Shown piece after piece: positions 7,273 to 10,654 of a stretch of DNA of 10,654 nt; positions within the stretch are counted from its first letter, which is position 1, and every line of letters begins with the position of its first letter. Location: positions 1-10,654 of the forward strand of contig JASLFQ010000052.1 of assembly GCA_030150595.1 (NCBI GenBank), in the 5' to 3' direction. The notes under the pieces are model-generated. The model was not told the DNA's origin. It did not search any database and saw nothing but the letters and a program-made list of their open reading frames with translations. The DNA is from Aquirhabdus sp. (lineage in GTDB: Bacteria; Pseudomonadota; Gammaproteobacteria; Pseudomonadales; Moraxellaceae). The position numbers and the translations under genes were made by a program.

Positions 7273-8703
7273 ATGAGTGCAAATCAACAACGCTGGATGG
7301 GCGGCATAATCCTGCTCGGTGGTAGTGCGCTCCTTGCCAGTTTCTTATTTCAAGGGAATGGACCAAAAAGTGTCCCAACGCCGCAAGTCGCATCCGTAGA
7401 TAAAGCTCTGAATCTGGATCCTACTCATCACTTAAGTGCCCCGCATCCTGTAGATGGGACAGCGGATAATGGCGGTATTAGTAATCAAAGTGTTGCTGAT
7501 AATGCACCAAGTGCAGATCAACCAGTACAGTTGACTCCGCTTGCTGTCGATGTTGATACAGAGCGCAAATTGCTGGCAACACAGCATGAGATGAGAGAAA
7601 AGACTGTTGCTGAACAAGAAGCAAAAACAGCTGAGTTTTTAGCACGTCAGCAACAGGCCGAGGCAGATTCGGCTCGTCGTGTCGCGGCAGAACAAGCGGC
7701 TCGATTGGCCGCACGGCGTGCGAAAGATGATGCGCTGAATTCGACTGACCCTGCCGCACCTGATGCAAACATTGTCGCCTCAGATGATCCAGCTCAAGCT
7801 GCAGCACAAAAGCGTCGGCTTGCAGATCAAGATAAGGCGGAACAATCACAGTTACGAGTTCAGCAACTCGAAGAAAAGAATAACGCTGCGAAAAACACGC
7901 TTGCACAAGCTGTTGACCGTACAGCAAAAGCAAAAGCCGATCGTGAAGCAGCAGAAAAAACTCAAGCGCAAGTTGAAAAAGATCGTCATGAACAAGCGGT
8001 AAAGGATCGTCAAGAGAAGCTTGCTAAAGAAAAGCAGGCTAAACATGATGCAGATGTAGCGCAGCAAAAAGAAAAAATCGAGAAAGAGAAACAAGCCAAA
8101 TTAGATGCTGCGACAGCGAAGTTGAATGACGAGAAAACCGCTAAGCTGAAAATCCTCCAAGCTGAAAAAGCTGAGCGTGCAAGACTGCGTGGCGATAATA
8201 CGACAGATTCAGACGAGAAAAAGGCATCTCTCATAGCCTTACAAGCTCAAGTTGAAAAGAACAAAAAAGAAGCGGCTATTCTTCAGGCTAAACTAGATAA
8301 GTTGAATGCAGCAAGTACGAATAATAGCAAGCCAACTGCGTCACAAGATGCTCAAAAAGCGAAAGATGCGGCACGTGCTCGCGCATTACTTGATGACGAT
8401 GATAATCCGTCTACGTCTACGTCTACTGCGGCTGTGCCAGCAGCATCTGCTGTGCCGAAAACACTAGTGATGGTGCAGGTTGCGATGGCAGAGTCACAAG
8501 CTAAAGCGGATTCCATGGTGGCTCAGTTACGCGCGAAAGGTTATAAGGTTCGCACTAGTTCTACGAACAAAGGCGTTCGTGTTTTAATCGGTCCTGAAAA
8601 AGATGCCGCTGCCGCATCAGCAATCAAGCACAAAATTGAACAAGATGGCAGCTTGAATGTTAAAGGCGCATGGGTATCTAATTGGCAACCACCTACATCT
8701 TAA
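7273..8703 (+). CDS. SPOR-domain membrane protein with long charged linker (DedD position)
   Basis: SPOR domains bind denuded glycan strands of septal peptidoglycan, so this is probably a cell-division protein like DedD. The 476-residue protein has a short cytoplasmic N terminus, one membrane span at about residues 10-27 (GGIILLGGSALLASFLF), a long periplasmic segment and a C-terminal SPOR domain at about 395-470 (MVQVAMAESQAKADSMVAQL, GVRVLIGPEKDAAAASAI). Residues ~95-345 are rich in A, K, E, Q and D and predicted by eye to be helical/coiled coil. The protein is over twice as long as E. coli DedD (about 220), the extra length being this linker. A strong ribosome binding site AGGAGG (7259-7264) stands 8 nt before the ATG. 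The 103-bp gap after folC contains a GTTGAGATCAAC near-palindrome (7234-7245). The 3' end overlaps the next gene by 22 bp. Confidence 0.88.
   Translation: MSANQQRWMGGIILLGGSALLASFLFQGNGPKSVPTPQVASVDKALNLDPTHHLSAPHPVDGTADNGGISNQSVADNAPSADQPVQLTPLAVDVDTERKLLATQHEMREKTVAEQEAKTAEFLARQQQAEADSARRVAAEQAARLAARRAKDDALNSTDPAAPDANIVASDDPAQAAAQKRRLADQDKAEQSQLRVQQLEEKNNAAKNTLAQAVDRTAKAKADREAAEKTQAQVEKDRHEQAVKDRQEKLAKEKQAKHDADVAQQKEKIEKEKQAKLDAATAKLNDEKTAKLKILQAEKAERARLRGDNTTDSDEKKASLIALQAQVEKNKKEAAILQAKLDKLNAASTNNSKPTASQDAQKAKDAARARALLDDDDNPSTSTSTAAVPAASAVPKTLVMVQVAMAESQAKADSMVAQLRAKGYKVRTSSTNKGVRVLIGPEKDAAAASAIKHKIEQDGSLNVKGAWVSNWQPPTS
8410..8427 (+). repeat. Hexanucleotide tandem repeat TCTACG (x3) inside the SPOR gene
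   Basis: Three consecutive copies, the last with one change (TCTACT), encode STSTST at residues 380-385, at the junction between the charged linker and the SPOR domain. The unit is a multiple of three, so changes in copy number would keep the frame and only alter linker length. Confidence 0.7.
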
Positions 8704-9218
8704 TCGCAATACTCACTTTATTTTTCATCCTACTACTGTCTGGTTCGCGTCGTCATCAGACAGTAGAGGTGAGACCTGTTCGCGGTGATGATTTAGATGT
8801 TTGGCCATTTATGCCACGCGTCTTTATGACCGATGCTGAAGTCCGATTCTTTCATCAGTTGAAACAAGCCGTTCCTGAGTTTCTCATTTTTTCTCAGGTC
8901 GGTTTGTCACGCTTGATTGAATGTACGGATGAGGAAGATGAGAAGTTTTGGTTTAATCGGATTAATCGGATGAGCGTTGATTATGTGCTCGTCGATCAAG
9001 ATGGTCAGCGTGTTCTTGTGGCGATTGAGCTAGATGATTGGTCACATGAAGACCGAATTCGTCAGCGTGCGGATTTGAAGAAAGATAAAGCATTGATTAG
9101 CGCAGGTATTCCGATGGTGCGCTTTCATGGTGAAGATGTTGTCAGTGCGGCTGAAATTCGCCAAGAACTGCTGCATGCATTAGAGCAACGGCTGGAGTTG
9201 GCGACAGAAGCGGGGTAA
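8682..9218 (+). CDS. Membrane-anchored DUF2726 protein
   Basis: The 178-residue protein has an N-terminal membrane span at about residues 3-20 (very hydrophobic, followed by SGSRRH on the cytoplasmic side) and a cytoplasmic DUF2726 domain from about 44 to 165. The family signature is clear: MTDAEVRFFHQL, RMSVDYVLVD, VAIELDDWSH, then RADLKKDKALISAGIPMVRF. This family resembles a PD-(D/E)XK nuclease fold; D100, E116, D118 and K133/K134 are in the right order to be the relic or active core, but activity cannot be inferred. The start is TTG 8682: the preceding in-frame codon is a stop and no ATG precedes the membrane span. It overlaps the SPOR gene by 22 bp, suggesting coupling. Function is unknown. 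Confidence 0.82.
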   Translation: MATTYILIAILTLFFILLLSGSRRHQTVEVRPVRGDDLDVWPFMPRVFMTDAEVRFFHQLKQAVPEFLIFSQVGLSRLIECTDEEDEKFWFNRINRMSVDYVLVDQDGQRVLVAIELDDWSHEDRIRQRADLKKDKALISAGIPMVRFHGEDVVSAAEIRQELLHALEQRLELATEAG

Positions 9219-9237
9219 GTGATAAAAATCGCCTAAT

Positions 9238-9254
9238 TGCATACATTCAGTGCA
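9238..9254 (+). promoter_or_regulatory. NtrC-like box 1
   Basis: TGCATACATTCAGTGCA keeps the outer TGCA...TGCA symmetry over exactly 17 bp, as in the NtrC consensus TGCACCA-N3-TGGTGCA, though the inner bases diverge. Its centre is 33 bp from the centre of box 2, about three helical turns, and about 69 bp upstream of the predicted sigma-54 start. Confidence 0.4.
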
Positions 9255-9270
9255 TCAAAAAGAAAATTCA

Positions 9271-9287
9271 ATGACCAAAATAGTGCA
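9271..9287 (+). promoter_or_regulatory. NtrC-like box 2
   Basis: ATGACCAAAATAGTGCA, read on the other strand, is TGCACTATTTTGGTCAT: six of seven bases fit the left consensus half-site and four of seven the right. It ends one base before the sigma-54 promoter, centred near -36, closer than usual for an enhancer, so it could also repress. Confidence 0.4.
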
Positions 9288-9288
9288 T

Positions 9289-9304
9289 TGGTACGAACAT
9301 TGCT
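9289..9304 (+). promoter_or_regulatory. Sigma-54 (RpoN) promoter
   Basis: TGGTACGAACATTGCT matches the consensus TGGYACR-N4-TTGCW at every fixed position, with GG (9290-9291) and GC (9302-9303) separated by exactly 10 bp. Transcription would start near 9315 and run rightward. The next gene starts at 9601, leaving a leader of about 286 nt or room for a small RNA. Confidence 0.7.
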
Positions 9305-9529
9305 TCATTAAGAGTGATTAATGGGCGGGCAGTTTTAGGTTGTAATGCACTTAAATCTAGCAGTGCTATAAATTGTTTTATTTTTCATAATTTTAGTTTA
9401 TTTCATGACGATGTTTAAGTGTGAAGCATGGCAATGAGAATGCGATAAATTGGTGCGTGTTGTGCCAGTAAAATATTCAAATTGCACTTGAAAGAAACGA
9501 GAAATCGTTCCAATCTACTCTATGTCATC

Positions 9530-9535
9530 TATACT
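9530..9535 (+). promoter_or_regulatory. Candidate sigma-70 -10 element upstream of the orphan gene
   Basis: TATACT is a good -10 hexamer about 66 bp before the 9601 start. The best -35 at 16-bp spacing is TTCCAA (9508-9513), matching three of six bases, so this would be a weak or activated promoter. Confidence 0.3.
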
Positions 9536-9600
9536 TTGAATGATGTTGAGTGATTCAAAAAAAGCCCGCTTCAACTTGCGTATATTTTAGGGAAAATAAT

Positions 9601-10302
9601 ATGTCTAATAGTGATTTGGATGCATATAAAGCGAAGCATGAGTTGATTGCTTGTAAGAAAATTCTAGTTAACAAAGTGCTGAATAACGTTCATGTGAAAG
9701 CCACGCCGGCACTGGTTGAGAAAATTAAGAAAATTTCGCTTGAACTAGAAGAGTGCATGACGGCAGTAAATACACTGCTGTATAGCCAAGACAAAGCGGT
9801 GAATATTTCTACGGTCGCGTTGGATCAATTTAATGATCGTTATTGGCGATTAAGGCCAGAAGGCACGACGCATGTCATTCTCAATCCTGAAGAGAATATC
9901 GTGTATTGGGGTAAATCCTCTAAATCCGATGCGCATCAGATCAAAGACATTCAATCGATTTGGTCATTGTCGAGTTGGTCGACTCACCATCATTTGTTGA
10001 CCAGAGAGAGCAAAGATGGTTCTGTGCTCAACATCGTGAAGTATCCGCGCATTGATAAAATTGCCATTCGTCATGATGGTAAGGTTTATTCACTACCAAT
10101 GCCTGCTGAATATAGTGCAATTTATGAAAGCCTGTACAAACAAGGTTTAGCGCCGACTCCTTTTGATACCGAACAGGGATTTATTCATCCAACGACGAAT
10201 GAGTTTATTGATGCCAAAGAAGCAGTCATCTATGCCAAATATATTGGCATGTTGCCTGAAGATAGTGAAGCTGGGCAATTAGTTCCAGCAATGGTTGCGT
10301 AA
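9601..10302 (+). CDS. Hypothetical protein, 233 residues, no recognised family
   Basis: I do not recognise this protein. The start at ATG 9601 has AGGGA (9589-9593) at 7-nt spacing; a GTG at 9550 would add 17 residues but lacks a ribosome binding site. There is no signal peptide or membrane span, so it is probably cytoplasmic. The first ~65 residues look helical and charged. The middle (about 75-170) is rich in aromatic and beta-type segments (RYWRLRPEGTTHVILN, NIVYWGKSS, SIWSLSSWSTHHHL). The C-terminal part has GFIHPTTNEFIDAKEAVIYA, which resembles a short GF...FVxxKEA-type motif seen at the ends of various uncharacterised proteins. It stands alone behind a long regulatory region with a sigma-54 promoter, so a nitrogen-responsive role is possible but not shown. 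It converges with the minus-strand small gene, 18 bp apart. Confidence 0.75.
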   Translation: MSNSDLDAYKAKHELIACKKILVNKVLNNVHVKATPALVEKIKKISLELEECMTAVNTLLYSQDKAVNISTVALDQFNDRYWRLRPEGTTHVILNPEENIVYWGKSSKSDAHQIKDIQSIWSLSSWSTHHHLLTRESKDGSVLNIVKYPRIDKIAIRHDGKVYSLPMPAEYSAIYESLYKQGLAPTPFDTEQGFIHPTTNEFIDAKEAVIYAKYIGMLPEDSEAGQLVPAMVA

Positions 10303-10320
10303 GGTTTTTTAACTGTTTAT

Positions 10321-10509
10321 TTAGTCTCTGGCTGATGAATCAATCGGCGCGCAGTTTGTGCGCCCTGACATCACGCAATCTTGTACTTGGGATGCATTTC
10401 TTAAGATATGCACCAAGAATAGTCCACCTAAAACCAGTAATACCATAAAGACCAGACCTACGAGTGCTCGATGATTGGAGTTCTCAGGGGCTGGTTTTTG
10501 TTCACTCAT
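10321..10509 (-). CDS. Small single-span membrane protein, 62 residues
   Basis: The protein has a polar N terminus, one membrane span at about residues 15-34 (ALVGLVFMVLLVLGGLFLVH) and a short tail with two cysteines spaced C45-x7-C53 in DCVMSGRTNCAPI. Under the positive-inside rule the arginine/histidine flank distribution is ambiguous, but a periplasmic tail with a possible disulphide is plausible. The ATG at 10509 lies 8 nt after the stop of the upstream biotin-ligase-like gene and no strong ribosome binding site is visible, so it is probably translated by coupling. The tidy tail motif suggests a conserved family rather than a chance frame. I cannot name a function. Confidence 0.7.
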   Translation of the reverse strand: MSEQKPAPENSNHRALVGLVFMVLLVLGGLFLVHILRNASQVQDCVMSGRTNCAPIDSSARD

Positions 10510-10517
10510 GGTCAGAT

Positions 10518-10654
10518 TTACTCTGCTTTCACACTCACTTGACCGCTATATAAACGCTCTATTCCTCCTGCCGTCGAGATCTGTAAACTACCATCTTCGG
10601 CAATCCCGCAAGCGCGTGCATGTTGAATAGATTGATCAGGCTGTACAATTTGAA
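10518..10654 (-). CDS. birA: Probable C-terminal end of biotin-protein ligase BirA (partial)
   Basis: Only the last 44 codons are in the window. The sequence ends RACGIAEDGSLQIS, then GIERLYSGQVSVKAE. This aligns in order with the C-terminal SH3-like domain of BirA, where E. coli has SRGIDKQGALLLE, then GGEISLRSAEK. BirA attaches biotin to the AccB subunit of acetyl-CoA carboxylase and in some bacteria represses biotin genes. The catalytic domain and any N-terminal DNA-binding domain are outside the window, so whether this is the bifunctional repressor form cannot be told. Confidence 0.65.
   Translation of the reverse strand, partial: QIVQPDQSIQHARACGIAEDGSLQISTAGGIERLYSGQVSVKAE

Larger units (their letters stand above)
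9219..9600. other. AT-rich 382-bp intergenic region with regulatory signals
   Basis: No convincing coding region lies here. It contains two NtrC-like boxes, a sigma-54 promoter, a weak second GG-N10-GC match (9451-9466), a GAAA-loop hairpin (AACGA/TCGTT, 9496-9509), a candidate sigma-70 -10 (9530-9535) and a 7-bp hairpin TTTGAAT/ATTCAAA (9535-9559). No strong intrinsic terminator follows the DUF2726 gene. Confidence 0.8.

Noticed and set aside
7478..7933. 151-codon minus-strand open frame inside the SPOR gene
   Set aside because: No family features or ribosome binding site; it reflects the biased composition of the opposite strand.
7763..8002. Alternative-frame lysine-rich open frame inside the SPOR gene
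   Set aside because: It is a shadow produced by the low-complexity A/K/E/Q codons of the real gene.
9550..9600. GTG start extending the orphan protein by 17 residues
   Set aside because: No ribosome binding site precedes it, and it lies within a leader hairpin; ATG 9601 has AGGGA at 7 nt.
10303..10320. Bidirectional terminator between the convergent genes
   Set aside because: There is a T-run but no stable hairpin in the 18-bp gap.

Overview
The window looks like chromosome of a gammaproteobacterium, most likely Moraxellaceae (Acinetobacter or a close relative). The reasons are the gene order trpF-trpB-trpA-accD-folC-SPOR protein, a TrpB and AccD of the Acinetobacter type (AccD with the long tail carrying a W-Q-H-R-A-V-P stretch before the zinc ribbon), and moderate to low GC by eye. 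No transposase, integrase, CRISPR array, tRNA or rRNA is visible.

Left part (1-1931): the 5' portion of btuB, an outer-membrane vitamin B12 receptor, runs leftward out of the window. Upstream is a well-preserved cobalamin riboswitch that appears to hide the btuB ribosome binding site through an L5-L13 kissing loop. The riboswitch region and two candidate promoters fill the gap before the rightward trp genes.

Middle part (1932-9218): one long rightward series holds trpF, trpB, a ~97-bp palindromic MITE-like repeat, trpA, accD (carboxyltransferase beta subunit of acetyl-CoA carboxylase), folC (folylpolyglutamate/dihydrofolate synthase), a long SPOR-domain cell-division protein in the dedD position, and a membrane-anchored DUF2726 protein that overlaps the SPOR gene. 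TrpF, TrpB and TrpA carry out the last steps of tryptophan synthesis after the TrpD product. The expected next genes of the accD-folC-dedD-cvpA-purF neighbourhood, cvpA and purF, are absent.

Right part (9219-10654): a 382-bp AT-rich intergenic region contains a consensus-quality sigma-54 promoter (GG-N10-GC) with two 17-bp NtrC-like boxes just upstream, 33 bp apart centre to centre. It leads into a 233-residue orphan protein (9601-10302) or an unannotated small RNA. This is the most unusual signal in the window. Convergent to it on the minus strand are the last 44 codons of a probable birA (biotin-protein ligase) and a 62-residue single-span membrane protein coupled to it.

All identifications come from reading motifs; no database search was run.
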